Counted from the first letter of the stretch, positions 1-9,316 are shown. The stretch: 64,000 nt of DNA from Chryseobacterium phosphatilyticum (GCF_002899825.2 NZ_PPED02000002.1:410159-474158); one strand, 5' to 3'. Notes: generated by a model from the letters alone, not told the origin. A program made the numbers and translations.

Positions 1-777
<777 letters not shown>

Positions 778-797
778 TTATTAGATTATAAAAATAA

Positions 798-1784
798 TTA
801 GATTGCTAAAATTTTTGAAATCAGTAAAAGATCTTCATTGATTTCATTATGTTTTTTAATGGCCTCTTCTATAGGAGTATACGTTAAATCATTAGAACGC
901 ATTCCTGCCATTACATTGGTTTGTCCTTCCATTAATCCCGTTACAGCGCCATAGCCTAACCTGCTTGCCAGGACTCTGTCTGCACAACTTGGAGATCCTC
1001 CTCTTTGCATATGTCCCAAAATGGCTACACGAATATCATAATCAGGGAATGTAAGCTTTGTTTTTTCTGCAAGTTCATATACATTGGCTAATTTTTCACC
1101 TTCGGCGACAACCACAATGCTTGATGCTTTTCCTGTTTTTTCAGCATCTCTGAATTTTGCGAAAAGCTCATCAATACTGTCTTTTTTCTCAGGAATTAAA
1201 ATATCCAAAGCTCCAGTTGCCAATCCACTGTTCAACGCAATAAAACCTGCATCACGCCCCATTACTTCCACAAAGAAAACTCTGTTATGCGAAGTTGCCG
1301 TGTCTCGGATTTTATCAATGGCATCCATTGCGGTATTCAACGCGGTGTCGTATCCAATTGTATTATCAGTCCCAAAGATATCATTATCGATTGTTCCCGG
1401 TACCCCGATTACTCTGATTCCGAATTCTTCATTGAATATTTTTGCACCGGTAAATGTTCCGTCTCCACCAATACATACCAATCCGTCTATTCCAAGCTTT
1501 ACACAGTTGTCATATGCTTGTTGACGGCCTTCCTTAGTTCTGAATTCAGCAGATCTGGCAGACTTTAGAATCGTTCCACCCTGGTTGATTATATTTTTAA
1601 CGGAACGGGCTCCCATTTTAAGGAAATCATTGTTGATAAGGCCATTGTAGCCTTCCCTTACACCATAGCATTCGATATTATAGTAGTTGGCAGTTCTTAC
1701 TACCGCTCTTAATGCAGCATTCATACCCGGGGAGTCTCCTCCTGAAGTAAGAACTGCAATCTTTTTTACAGCACTTTCTTTCAT
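798..1784 (-). CDS. pfkA: ATP-dependent 6-phosphofructokinase
   Basis: Converts fructose 6-phosphate to fructose 1,6-bisphosphate, the committing step of glycolysis. At 328 residues it has the usual length of the bacterial type. Visible motifs: the ATP-site TSGGDSPGMN (13-22), GGDGT (106-110), the catalytic PGTIDND (129-135), and MGRDAGF near 175. Gly at 110 of GGDGT is not diagnostic by itself, but GGDGTFTGA resembles ATP-using rather than PPi-using enzymes (inference). It is the first gene of a pair with gapA, and a TAnnTTTG promoter element lies 22 bp upstream of its ATG. Confidence 0.97.
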   Translation of the reverse strand: MKESAVKKIAVLTSGGDSPGMNAALRAVVRTANYYNIECYGVREGYNGLINNDFLKMGARSVKNIINQGGTILKSARSAEFRTKEGRQQAYDNCVKLGIDGLVCIGGDGTFTGAKIFNEEFGIRVIGVPGTIDNDIFGTDNTIGYDTALNTAMDAIDKIRDTATSHNRVFFVEVMGRDAGFIALNSGLATGALDILIPEKKDSIDELFAKFRDAEKTGKASSIVVVAEGEKLANVYELAEKTKLTFPDYDIRVAILGHMQRGGSPSCADRVLASRLGYGAVTGLMEGQTNVMAGMRSNDLTYTPIEEAIKKHNEINEDLLLISKILAI

Positions 1785-1805
1785 CTAGTAAAAAAATTAC
1801 GAACA

Positions 1806-1813
1806 CAAATTTA
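1806..1813 (-). promoter_or_regulatory. -7 element for pfkA-gapA
   Basis: Read on the minus strand the site is TAAATTTG, a perfect match to the Bacteroidetes TAnnTTTG element, 22 bp before the pfkA ATG. I did not find a clean TTG at the expected distance upstream. Confidence 0.55.
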
Positions 1814-1868
1814 CAAAAACAAGTTCAGATTATAGCAGTAACTTTCTAATTGTTTTGAATATAAATAA

Positions 1869-2741
1869 TTAAAAGCTTCTGAAATTTGTAGGTTTAAAAA
1901 TATAACGGGCAGTTTGAGTTTCCTGAGCACTGACATCGATGTTGTACCAGGGAGAAATGTTTTTATTGAACGGGTTGGATAGTACGTGAATAGACTGCGC
2001 CGGAGTGAAACCTTCGCCCAATAAAAATAATCTTTCACCTTTCGTGTTGGCACATACTCCTGCAATGAACACGACATGACCCGGGCTTCCCGGAGTAATC
2101 AGAATATCACCTGTTTTTAGATCTGAATTTTTTGTCACGGGTTGGGTTTCCTTGTTCAAAGAAATAGTTCCTGCATAATTAAAGATCAGATCCAGATAAT
2201 TTCTGAAATTTCCATAAGAATCATCAAAGCCCACAGTTTTTCTGAAACTTACAGAGTTGCCATTCACAAAGGCTCTGGTGCCATTTTTATAATCATTCCA
2301 ACTAAGCAGATCACCGCTCGTAAAATGAAATTTGATATCATCTGATCTTTTAATTTTATACAAGTATTCAGCTCTCAGGTGAATGACCGCATCGGCACAT
2401 TGCTGCAGATCTTTATTTCCGGTATCAATATCAAAGACAGCCTCATGAAGGTGTTGAGTCGAAATAGGAAGGCCATCATACCTCAGAATCTGGCTTCCGT
2501 AGGGTTTTAGTTTGAAATTCTCAATAAAATATCCAAAAGAATCCTGCTTTTCATCAACCCATTCATACCCTTGAGGTGCAGAAAATCTGTCTTTAATGGT
2601 ATTTTTATCTTTATGAATAGAAACCACATTTCTCTGAACTAAATCCTTAGTTTTCTGTAAATCCTTATAAGATGAGGTTTTCTCTTTAATACATCCCGTA
2701 ATAATACTGGTAATAAGAAGTCCCGAAATAATTTTTTTCAT
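1869..2741 (-). CDS. DUF4846 family lipoprotein
   Basis: Predicted secreted lipoprotein of about 290 residues. The N-terminus MKKIISGLLITSIITGC is a lipoprotein signal with Cys17 as the lipidation site. The body carries the DUF4846 signature: KPYGSQILRYDG, then DLQQCADAVIHLRAEYLY, FHFTSGD, and a C-terminal DILITPGSPGHVVFIAG. Function is not known; the C-terminal GHVVFIAG segment resembles the His region of NlpC/P60-like folds, but I would not infer activity. I chose the ATG at 2741 instead of an in-frame GTG 21 bp upstream, because it leaves a proper signal peptide and a TAnnTTTG-like site at 2765-2772 would overlap transcripts starting at the GTG. Confidence 0.85.
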   Translation of the reverse strand: MKKIISGLLITSIITGCIKEKTSSYKDLQKTKDLVQRNVVSIHKDKNTIKDRFSAPQGYEWVDEKQDSFGYFIENFKLKPYGSQILRYDGLPISTQHLHEAVFDIDTGNKDLQQCADAVIHLRAEYLYKIKRSDDIKFHFTSGDLLSWNDYKNGTRAFVNGNSVSFRKTVGFDDSYGNFRNYLDLIFNYAGTISLNKETQPVTKNSDLKTGDILITPGSPGHVVFIAGVCANTKGERLFLLGEGFTPAQSIHVLSNPFNKNISPWYNIDVSAQETQTARYIFKPTNFRSF

Positions 2742-2879
2742 GGTTAGTTTTTTTGAAGCCACTACAAATATGGGATTTTTGTATGATAATACAGGTGCAG
2801 TAGACGTCAGGATTTCATCAATGATGAAAATCTGTATAATCAGCCTGATTTATGAGATTAAATGATCAAAAATTATTAG

Positions 2880-3224
2880 TTATTCTGTATTTTCCTGATC
2901 AGGAATCAACAACTTTCCCCAGTTATTCAACTGCCACAGAACCTTAACCAGTTTTTCCCCAAGCTCCGTCAAGGTATATTCAACTCTGGGAGGTAATTCG
3001 TTAAATGACTGTTTCTCCAGAATACCGTCTTCTACCATTTCAGTAAGCTGTTGGTTAAGAACTCTCCGGTCTACTTTAGCAATCCCACGCAGAAATTCAC
3101 TAGGGCGTTTTTTCCCTTCATTAATCTGCCAGACAATAGGAATTTTCCATTTTCCACTGATGGTATTCACTGCAACTTCCAATGGACAGATTTTATTTTC
3201 TTCAGCTCTTCCCTTTGTTTCCAT
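2880..3224 (-). CDS. HxlR-family transcriptional regulator
   Basis: Winged helix-turn-helix regulator, 114 residues from the ATG at 3222-3224. It shows the HxlR order: KICPLEVAVNTISGKWKIPIVW at the N-terminus with a conserved Cys13, then RPSEFLRGI, RRVLNQQLTEMVEDGILE (recognition helix and wing) and RVEYTLTELGEKL. The long ORF upstream of this Met is out of keeping with family length. It is divergent from the peroxiredoxin/AlkC-like pair with 95 bp between them, which suggests it controls that pair. The Cys in the N-terminal motif is used by some family members for redox or aldehyde sensing; that role here is inference. Confidence 0.9.
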   Translation of the reverse strand: METKGRAEENKICPLEVAVNTISGKWKIPIVWQINEGKKRPSEFLRGIAKVDRRVLNQQLTEMVEDGILEKQSFNELPPRVEYTLTELGEKLVKVLWQLNNWGKLLIPDQENTE

Positions 3225-3266
3225 AAAATTGACTTTTTTATCCCTATGGGCGAAAAATATGCGGTA

Positions 3267-3297
3267 TTGCCTGTTTCTAAAGGCTTTCGCACCTTTG
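3267..3297 (+). promoter_or_regulatory. Promoter of peroxiredoxin-like gene
   Basis: TTG at 3267-3269, a 20-bp spacer and CACCTTTG at 3290-3297 (one mismatch to TAnnTTTG). The start codon at 3320 follows by 22 bp. A loose GCGAAA/TTTCGC inverted pair (3250-3255 and 3285-3290) flanks the spacer and could be part of an HxlR operator, which is a guess. Confidence 0.6.
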
Positions 3298-3319
3298 TAA
3301 AAATAATAAATAAAAAACA

Positions 3320-3958
3320 ATGAACAGCCTGGCTACACAAATTGATCAGTTGAATCATGAACTCTTTTCACAACTTCCACAGGAGGTTTTCGAAGTCTTT
3401 GGACAATCAATTAAAGATATAAGGACAAAAAATATAGAGGAAAACAGTATTCAAGTTGGTGATTTGATGCCGGGATTTGCTTTACCTAATGCTTTGGGAA
3501 AGACCATCCTTTCTGAGGATATCCTTAAAAATAAAAAAATGGTTATGGCTTTTTACAGAGGTAGCTGGTGTCCTTACTGTAACCTGGAATTGAAATTTTT
3601 ACAAGATCATCTTTCAGAAATCAGAAATAAAGATGCCGTCCTGGTTGCTATTTCTCCCCAACGTCCTGATCATTCTTTAAGTATGATAGAAAAAAATAAC
3701 TTAGAGTTTGAGATACTAACCGACAAGAATAATGAATATGCCAAAAAGCTGGGAATTGTCTTTCAATTACAGAATTTTGTACTCCCTCACTACCAAAACC
3801 TGGGGATCAATCTTTCTGATTGTAATCAAAATGAAGAAAATACATTACCGGTTCCTGCTGTTTTTGTGGTAGACAAAAATAATGCGATTACCTATAAATT
3901 TTTAGATGTAAATTACATGAATCGAGTAAATGTCGAAGAATTAATACAAGCATTATGA
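3320..3958 (+). CDS. AhpC/TSA-family peroxiredoxin-like protein
   Basis: Thioredoxin-fold protein of 212 residues, predicted cytoplasmic because it has no signal peptide. After an N-terminal helical region, the AhpC/TSA domain begins at GDLMPGFALPNALG (about 48-60). The active site is RGSWCPYCNLEL with Cys84 and Cys87 forming a CxxC pair. A second conserved block, VPAVFVVDKNNAI, is near the C-terminus. Its likely role is thiol-based reduction of peroxides or reactive electrophiles. It overlaps the following AlkC-like gene by 4 bp (ATGA), so translation is probably coupled, and it is divergent from an HxlR regulator. Confidence 0.88.
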   Translation: MNSLATQIDQLNHELFSQLPQEVFEVFGQSIKDIRTKNIEENSIQVGDLMPGFALPNALGKTILSEDILKNKKMVMAFYRGSWCPYCNLELKFLQDHLSEIRNKDAVLVAISPQRPDHSLSMIEKNNLEFEILTDKNNEYAKKLGIVFQLQNFVLPHYQNLGINLSDCNQNEENTLPVPAVFVVDKNNAITYKFLDVNYMNRVNVEELIQAL

Positions 3959-4755
3959 TCGAAAAGAGGAAAGGAGCCTGTTCTATAAAGGATATATCAA
4001 CAGAAATTTTACATCAATTAAACAATGGTGAAATTGAAACTGCCAATCTTACAGAATGGCTGGCAGTAGATCAGAAGTTGTTGCTGGAGAATTTACTTCA
4101 TCAGCATCATCGAGCAGGGTATCTGAAACCTGTTTTAAAAAAAGTAATGGAGTTGAAAAAGCAAACTGTCAATACCGTTAATGAGGCGATAGGAATCGGT
4201 CTGCTGGATCAGGTTATTAAAAATAAGGATGAAGAATGGGTGTCAACTCTTTCTGTTCACAAATCAGATCTGGTTCGTTGTTGGGCTGCGTATATAATCG
4301 GAAAAAACAACAAATTAAGTCTTAAAGAAAGGTTGCAGAGAATGCAAGACTTCGCTTCAGATCAGCATTTTGGTGTAAGAGAAATTTGTTGGATGACTGT
4401 ACGCTCTGATATTGCAAAAAATCTTTCCGAGACGATATCTGTTTTATCGAAATGGACAACTCACGAAAACGAGTATGTGCGGCGCTTTGCCAGTGAATCT
4501 ACCCGACCGCGGGGCGTTTGGTGTGAACATATTGCCGAATTAAAACAAAACCCCGGATTGGGATTGGAAATTTTAGAGCCTCTACGAGCAGATCCGTCGC
4601 GATATGTACAGGATAGTGTGGGAAACTGGCTGAATGACGCCAGTAAGTCACAACCTGAATTTGTCATAGAAATTTGTGATGAATGGCTTCGTGAGAGTCC
4701 AACGAAAGAAACAAAGTACATTGTTAAAAAAGCTTTACGAACCATCCGTAAATAA
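3955..4755 (+). CDS. HEAT-repeat DNA alkylation repair protein (AlkC-like)
   Basis: A 266-residue all-helical protein resembling the COG4335/AlkC group of HEAT-like DNA glycosylases, which remove alkylated bases. The diagnostic stretch is in the second half: RRFASESTRPRGVW, then LEPLRADPSRYVQDSVGNWLNDASK, typical of this family. Start is the ATG overlapping the end of the peroxiredoxin gene. The pairing of a peroxide/electrophile-reducing enzyme with an alkylation-repair protein under an HxlR regulator suggests a small reactive-electrophile response unit (inference). The stop codon is immediately followed by the first DnaA box of the next region. Confidence 0.8.
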   Translation: MIEKRKGACSIKDISTEILHQLNNGEIETANLTEWLAVDQKLLLENLLHQHHRAGYLKPVLKKVMELKKQTVNTVNEAIGIGLLDQVIKNKDEEWVSTLSVHKSDLVRCWAAYIIGKNNKLSLKERLQRMQDFASDQHFGVREICWMTVRSDIAKNLSETISVLSKWTTHENEYVRRFASESTRPRGVWCEHIAELKQNPGLGLEILEPLRADPSRYVQDSVGNWLNDASKSQPEFVIEICDEWLRESPTKETKYIVKKALRTIRK

Positions 4756-5515
4756 AGTTATCCACATTTTCATTTTTTAGAATTGTTTTTCCATATAGTT
4801 TTCTGCCAGTGAGATTGTTATATAAAGTCTTATTGACGGGAGTTTGTATACTATAATATTGGTGTTTGATTATAGAAAAAGTTATCCACAATATCAAGTT
4901 GTTAAATCATGTGGATTATAAATGTTTGATAATTAGTTTTATATGGGAACTTCTATACAAGCTACTTCCTGCAATTTCAATACATCGGCAATGGAAAAAA
5001 GTTATCCACAATATGAGTTTTCAAGTTCATTCACGAAATTCAAAATAAAAATCGGTGTTAGTTGGAGTTCATAAAATGGTATCAAAAAATATTTGTTGAG
5101 ATTTCAGTTGATGATTTTTAAAAATCATCTGGGCCAATCTGTGTCATCTGAGGGAATAAAAAAGTTATCCACAATCTCATATTTTGGAAAGTCTTTTAAT
5201 ATATAATTCTGGGAATTAATATTTTACGAATATCCCTTGTGATCATGTTTTGCGAAGGTTTGAAATATTTAATTCGTTGAAGAAAGTTATCCACAATATG
5301 GGAATGTTGATTGTGGAATATGATAATTATATGGTAATTAGTGTATTGTGTAATCGTTGTGGCAGAAGCATTTTTTGAAGGTATGGTTCTGACTGACAAG
5401 GAAAAAGTTATCCACAAAGTGGTGATTTTCCCCGTCTTTCCTCAATTTACTTATAAAAAATAATTGCGAATGTCTGTTTTCATAATCGTCAGTGTAAGTC
5501 TTCGAGGGATAAAAG
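4756..5515. other. oriC: Candidate replication origin: six DnaA boxes in a 760-bp gene-free block
   Basis: No credible gene occurs here. Six perfect copies of the DnaA box TTATCCACA lie on the plus strand at 4758-4766, 4882-4890, 5002-5010, 5165-5173, 5287-5295 and 5408-5416. Start-to-start spacings are 124, 120, 163, 122 and 121 bp. The flanks are also conserved: five of six read AAAGTTATCCACAA, and the first reads AAAGTTATCCACAT. The DNA between boxes is unrelated, so this is not a tandem duplication. A one-mismatch box in reverse orientation lies at 4910-4918 and a perfect 20-bp palindrome at 5110-5129. TTATCCACA is the established DnaA consensus; that this is oriC rather than a DnaA-titrating locus is inference. 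Confidence 0.75.
5110..5129. repeat. Perfect 20-bp palindrome inside the DnaA-box array
   Basis: GATGATTTTT followed directly by its reverse complement. It sits in the only oversized interval of the array, next to a segment (about 5130-5153) whose wording resembles dispersed intergenic repeats. Confidence 0.7.
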
Positions 5516-6274
5516 CTACCATTTCTCCGTCAGATATTTCCAATATCGTTTGGGAACATGCTGAACATGAAGTTTTATATTTTTCCTCTCAACAATATTT
5601 GTTTTGGTAAAGTACCGCTGCCACAATACCTGATATTTTTTTTCTTCATCATGAAATTTCTGTTGATAATGATTCAGATCCAGTGGTCTGTCAGGATAAA
5701 AAAAATCACAGTTCTCAAGGTCATAGAGAATTCCGTAATTTCTGCGCAGGTCATAGATCATCCATTTCTGATCCTGATAACGATCCTTAAAATGTTTCCT
5801 GATTAAAGGCAAAACATTAAAATCAGGATCTATCTTGGAGAAGAAAATATTGTCCTGCATTTTTTCAAAACGGACAAAAGCCGTCATTCTATGCCGTTCC
5901 CGGTCCACTGACTTGCAGATTTGTGAAATTTTTAAAATATCTGAATCTGCAAAGTTTTCAAGAATGTTTATTTCAGGATGTTTTAGCGACTTTTTCACTA
6001 CAGATATGGTAAGTTTTTCCAATTCCGGATCTTCAGATAAAAAAACTTTCAGAAGCTGATGGATTCCCCTTTTTCCAATGATTTGTTCCAGTTTATTTAA
6101 AACTCTTTCCGATTTTTCAGACTGGGTAATGACCTCATGAATTTCAGCAAAAATATTTTCCTGATGAAACTTTCCCTTCCTCACAATTTCCACATCCCGA
6201 AAACGGTATTCGAAAACTTCAAATATCGCTGTGAAAAGGCCGTCAAAGCTTCCATCGTAAAGTAGGGTAGTCAT
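5516..6274 (-). CDS. TIGR03915-family putative DNA metabolism protein
   Basis: A 252-residue protein beginning MTTLLYDGSFDGLFTAIFEVFE, the usual opening of the TIGR03915/DUF4130 family, and containing DRERHRMTAFVRFEK and FHDEEKKYQVLWQRYF-type blocks. The family is found almost always beside the TIGR03916 radical-SAM protein, as here, and in other bacteria is fused to a uracil-DNA glycosylase-like domain, so a role in DNA modification or repair is presumed. The biochemical reaction is not known to me. Start ATG at 6272-6274; 46 bp downstream of its radical-SAM partner on the same strand. Confidence 0.88.
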   Translation of the reverse strand: MTTLLYDGSFDGLFTAIFEVFEYRFRDVEIVRKGKFHQENIFAEIHEVITQSEKSERVLNKLEQIIGKRGIHQLLKVFLSEDPELEKLTISVVKKSLKHPEINILENFADSDILKISQICKSVDRERHRMTAFVRFEKMQDNIFFSKIDPDFNVLPLIRKHFKDRYQDQKWMIYDLRRNYGILYDLENCDFFYPDRPLDLNHYQQKFHDEEKKYQVLWQRYFTKTNIVERKNIKLHVQHVPKRYWKYLTEKW

Positions 6275-6320
6275 TGGTCTAGCTTAAAAAATTGTTGTAC
6301 TGTCTTTTTTGTGCTTACAT

Positions 6321-7580
6321 TTAAAATAAACTCAATTGTTGTGAGAACTGATTATGAAACTTTGAAGAACTTCCTCCTACCAGTAGTTTTCTGAAATTTT
6401 TATCTGTTAAATAGCGTAAATAAGCATTTCCAGCAGTAAAATCAATAAAATATTTTGCCCGGTTTACGGCTGCTCCCAATTGTTTTAAATGATCAATGCT
6501 TAAAATCTGAAAACGTCTTGCACTGATGATCTTTTGTGCAGATTTTACACCAATTCCCGGAATTCTTAAAATCATCTGATAATCCGCAGTTTGGATATTC
6601 ACCGGAAACTGATCCAGATGTCGTAGTGCCCAGCTTAATTTCGGATCTACTTCGAGATCAAGAAAAGGCATGTGAGGATCTAAAATTTCCTCTGCCTTAA
6701 AACCATAAAATCTCATCAGCCAATCCGACTGATACAACCTGTTTTCACGGAGCATCGGAACTTCCGTGGTTAATGAAGGAAGTCGTTTATCCTCCAAAAC
6801 CGGAACGTATCCTGAATAATAAACCCTTTTCAGATTGAAATTTTTATAGAAGTGATCAGCGACTTTGATAATTTGTAGATCATTTTCATTGGTAGCTCCC
6901 ACAATCATCTGGGTAGACTGCCCTGCCGGAGCAAACTTGGGAACTTTCTTTAAAATTTTCTTTTCATCTTCGTATTGGCTGATTCCTTTTTGAATGTAAC
7001 GCATCGGACTCAGCATATCCTCCCTGTTTTTCTCAGGCGCCAGTAACTTTAATCCGCTTTCGGTAGGAATTTCAAGGTTCACAGATAAACGGTCTGCGTA
7101 TAAAGCAGCTTCCTGCATCAGCTCATCACTCGCTCCGGGAATCGACTTCAGGTGAATATACCCATTAAAATTTTCTTCCTGTCGAAGTTTTTTGGCTACC
7201 CGCACCAGCCGCTCCATGGTAGTGTCTGCATTTTTGAAAATTCCTGAACTTAAAAATAAGCCTTCAATATAATTTCTACGATAAAAATTGATGGTAAGAT
7301 CTACCACTTCCTCAACAGTAAAAGCAGCTCTTTTGATATCATTTGAACTTCTCGATACACAATAGGCACAATCATAAATGCAATGATTGGTCAGTAGAAT
7401 TTTAAGCAAAGAAACACACCTCCCGTCCTCTGTATAAGTATGGCAGATCCCGCTTACAGAACTATCCCCTAAAGCCCCTTTTTTATTCTTCCTCGTGCCA
7501 CCGCTTGAAGAACATGAGACATCATACTTTGCTGCGTCTGCAAGGATTTCGAGTTTTTCTTTAAGACGTTCAAAGTTCAT
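6321..7580 (-). CDS. Putative DNA modification/repair radical SAM protein (TIGR03916)
   Basis: A 419-residue radical-SAM enzyme. The cluster motif CIYDCAYC supplies Cys67, Cys71 and Cys74 for a [4Fe-4S] centre, and a second Cys-rich stretch (CSSSGG, GICHTY, GRC) precedes it. The C-terminus has a helix-hairpin-helix segment, LRIPGIGV at 338-345, consistent with DNA binding. This matches the TIGR03916 family that partners TIGR03915. The substrate is unknown. A TTG-N20-TAAATTTG promoter lies about 50 bp upstream, so this gene and the following one form a two-gene operon adjacent to the candidate origin. Confidence 0.92.
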   Translation of the reverse strand: MNFERLKEKLEILADAAKYDVSCSSSGGTRKNKKGALGDSSVSGICHTYTEDGRCVSLLKILLTNHCIYDCAYCVSRSSNDIKRAAFTVEEVVDLTINFYRRNYIEGLFLSSGIFKNADTTMERLVRVAKKLRQEENFNGYIHLKSIPGASDELMQEAALYADRLSVNLEIPTESGLKLLAPEKNREDMLSPMRYIQKGISQYEDEKKILKKVPKFAPAGQSTQMIVGATNENDLQIIKVADHFYKNFNLKRVYYSGYVPVLEDKRLPSLTTEVPMLRENRLYQSDWLMRFYGFKAEEILDPHMPFLDLEVDPKLSWALRHLDQFPVNIQTADYQMILRIPGIGVKSAQKIISARRFQILSIDHLKQLGAAVNRAKYFIDFTAGNAYLRYLTDKNFRKLLVGGSSSKFHNQFSQQLSLF

Positions 7581-7631
7581 AGCGTAAAATGTTTGATATT
7601 ATTTGTATCGTAATTTATTTTATATTTTGTT

Positions 7632-7662
7632 CAAATTTAGTTCCAAAATTGATAAATGTCAA
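7632..7662 (-). promoter_or_regulatory. Promoter of the TIGR03916/TIGR03915 operon
   Basis: On the minus strand: TTG (7660-7662), 20-bp spacer, TAAATTTG (7632-7639). Both elements match the Bacteroidetes consensus exactly. Confidence 0.7.
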
Positions 7663-7820
7663 ACTTTTTTCATAGAAGTTATCAACAAAAAAGAGTCTCA
7701 AAATCATTATATTTACGGCTCATTAAAGTTTATATGATGAAATCGCCATGATTTGCAGGCACAAATACGAAGAAAACGACGCGATTGTATATAATCTTTG
7801 AAAAAATAAAATATCTATAT

Positions 7821-9149
7821 ATGAATCATAAACCAATCGAAGGGTTTTCCAAGCTTCCAAAGCAGGGGAAAATCGACTGGCTCGTAAACGAATATCTTGA
7901 AGGAAATCAGGAATACCAAAATATATTAAAACAATATTGGAACGATGATGCAGATCTGCAGAAACTTCACGATGAGTTTTCTGAAAACACCATCTCCAAT
8001 TTTTATATGCCGTATGGAATTGCTCCGAACTTTTTAATTGATGGGAAATTATTGGCACTTCCAATGGCTGTTGAAGAAAGTTCAGTGGTGGCAGCGGCTT
8101 CTAAAGCTGCAAAATTCTGGATAGACAAGGGAGGCTTTAAAACAACCATTATCAATACTGAAAAATTAGGACATACCCATTTTATTTTCAATGTTGAGCC
8201 CCATAAATTATTGCATTTCTTTAATTTCAGTTTAAAGAAAAAATTGCTGGAAACTACAGAAGATATTACCTCGAATATGAGAAAACGTGGCGGTGGTATT
8301 TTAAATATCAGCCTGGTTGATAAGACTGCAGAAATGCCAAATTACTACCAGTTGAAAGCCAGTTTTGATACAGTAGATTCCATGGGAGCCAACTTTATCA
8401 ACTCATGTCTTGAGCAGTTTGGAAAAACATTGAGACAGGAAGTAGCCACGAGTGAAGATTTTACTCAGGAAGAGAAAAACTCGTTGCAGATCGTAATGAA
8501 TATTCTTTCCAACTTCACTCCTGATTGTATCGTAAGAGCTGAGGTTTCCTGTAAAATGGAAGACTTAAAAGATGACAGTGGGATTTCTCCTGAAGAATTT
8601 GCCTCCAAATTTAAACAGGCTGTAACCATTGCTGAAATTGAACCTTACCGGGCAACAACTCACAACAAAGGCGTTATGAATGGAGTAGATGCAGTTGTAA
8701 TTGCCACCGGAAATGACTTCAGAGCTACGGAAGCCTGTGCACATGCCTATGCAGCACGAGACGGAAAATACAGATCATTGACACATTGCACCACAGATAA
8801 CGGAGTTTTCAGATTCTGGATCGATCTTCCTATTTCTGTGGGAGTCGTAGGGGGATTAACGAATCTTCACCCTTTGGTAAAATTCTCTTTAGCTCTTCTT
8901 GGAAAACCTTCAGCGCAGGAATTGATGAGTATTCTGGCCGTTTCAGGACTTGCTCAGAATTTCGGAGCTTTACGTTCCCTGGTAACAACGGGTATCCAGA
9001 AAGGGCACATGAAAATGCACCTATTAAATATTTTAAATCAGTTGGGAGCGACTGAAGAAGAAAAGCAACACTTTGTAGCATACTTCAAAGATAAGACGGT
9101 TAGTCATCATGAGGTGATTAACGAGTTTAACAGAATGAGAGGAAACTAA
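7821..9149 (+). CDS. Hydroxymethylglutaryl-CoA reductase, class II
   Basis: Reduces HMG-CoA to mevalonate (442 residues from the ATG at 7821; the upstream in-frame extension is AT-rich and lacks family similarity). Class II signatures: MPYGIAPNF, AVEESSVVAAAS, TTHNKGVMNGVDAVVIATGND with the catalytic Lys and Asp, and KGHMKMHLLN with the catalytic His. The class is often called degradative, but in Flavobacteriia it normally serves the mevalonate pathway to isoprenoids (established for the group, inferred here). It heads a tightly packed five-gene run; its stop codon overlaps the next start by one base (TAATG). Confidence 0.95.
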   Translation: MNHKPIEGFSKLPKQGKIDWLVNEYLEGNQEYQNILKQYWNDDADLQKLHDEFSENTISNFYMPYGIAPNFLIDGKLLALPMAVEESSVVAAASKAAKFWIDKGGFKTTIINTEKLGHTHFIFNVEPHKLLHFFNFSLKKKLLETTEDITSNMRKRGGGILNISLVDKTAEMPNYYQLKASFDTVDSMGANFINSCLEQFGKTLRQEVATSEDFTQEEKNSLQIVMNILSNFTPDCIVRAEVSCKMEDLKDDSGISPEEFASKFKQAVTIAEIEPYRATTHNKGVMNGVDAVVIATGNDFRATEACAHAYAARDGKYRSLTHCTTDNGVFRFWIDLPISVGVVGGLTNLHPLVKFSLALLGKPSAQELMSILAVSGLAQNFGALRSLVTTGIQKGHMKMHLLNILNQLGATEEEKQHFVAYFKDKTVSHHEVINEFNRMRGN

Positions 9150-9316
9150 TGTTACAGATCATTTTGCCCATTGTATTCCTTCTTTTTGGATTCTTTTTAA
9201 AGAAAACCAATAACGAAGGATTCAGAAGTTCCAAGAGATTTGCCAATATGTTTATCATACTAGGAATTTCTACGTTGGTAGCTAAGTTTATTTTAATGTA
9301 TTTAAAATCAAAATAG
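9149..9316 (+). CDS. Small two-helix membrane protein (55 aa)
   Basis: Unrecognised. Starts MLQIILPIVFLLFGFFLKK and ends with FIILGISTLVAKFILMYLK, giving two hydrophobic helices joined by a basic loop (KKTNNEGFRSSKR), so an inner-membrane hairpin is predicted. Support for a real gene comes from its exact fit: its ATG overlaps the HMG-CoA reductase stop by one base and its TAG overlaps the GTG start of the next gene by one base. Overlaps of this kind on both sides are unlikely by chance. Confidence 0.8.
   Translation: MLQIILPIVFLLFGFFLKKTNNEGFRSSKRFANMFIILGISTLVAKFILMYLKSK

Noticed and set aside
1084..1524. 146-codon ORF opposite pfkA
   Set aside because: Antisense shadow of a strongly conserved gene; composition reflects the complementary strand.
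5002..5165. Reading the DnaA-box region as a CRISPR array or tandem repeat
   Set aside because: Only the 9-bp box and a few flanking bases are conserved; the 110-bp intervals are unrelated and far longer than spacers.
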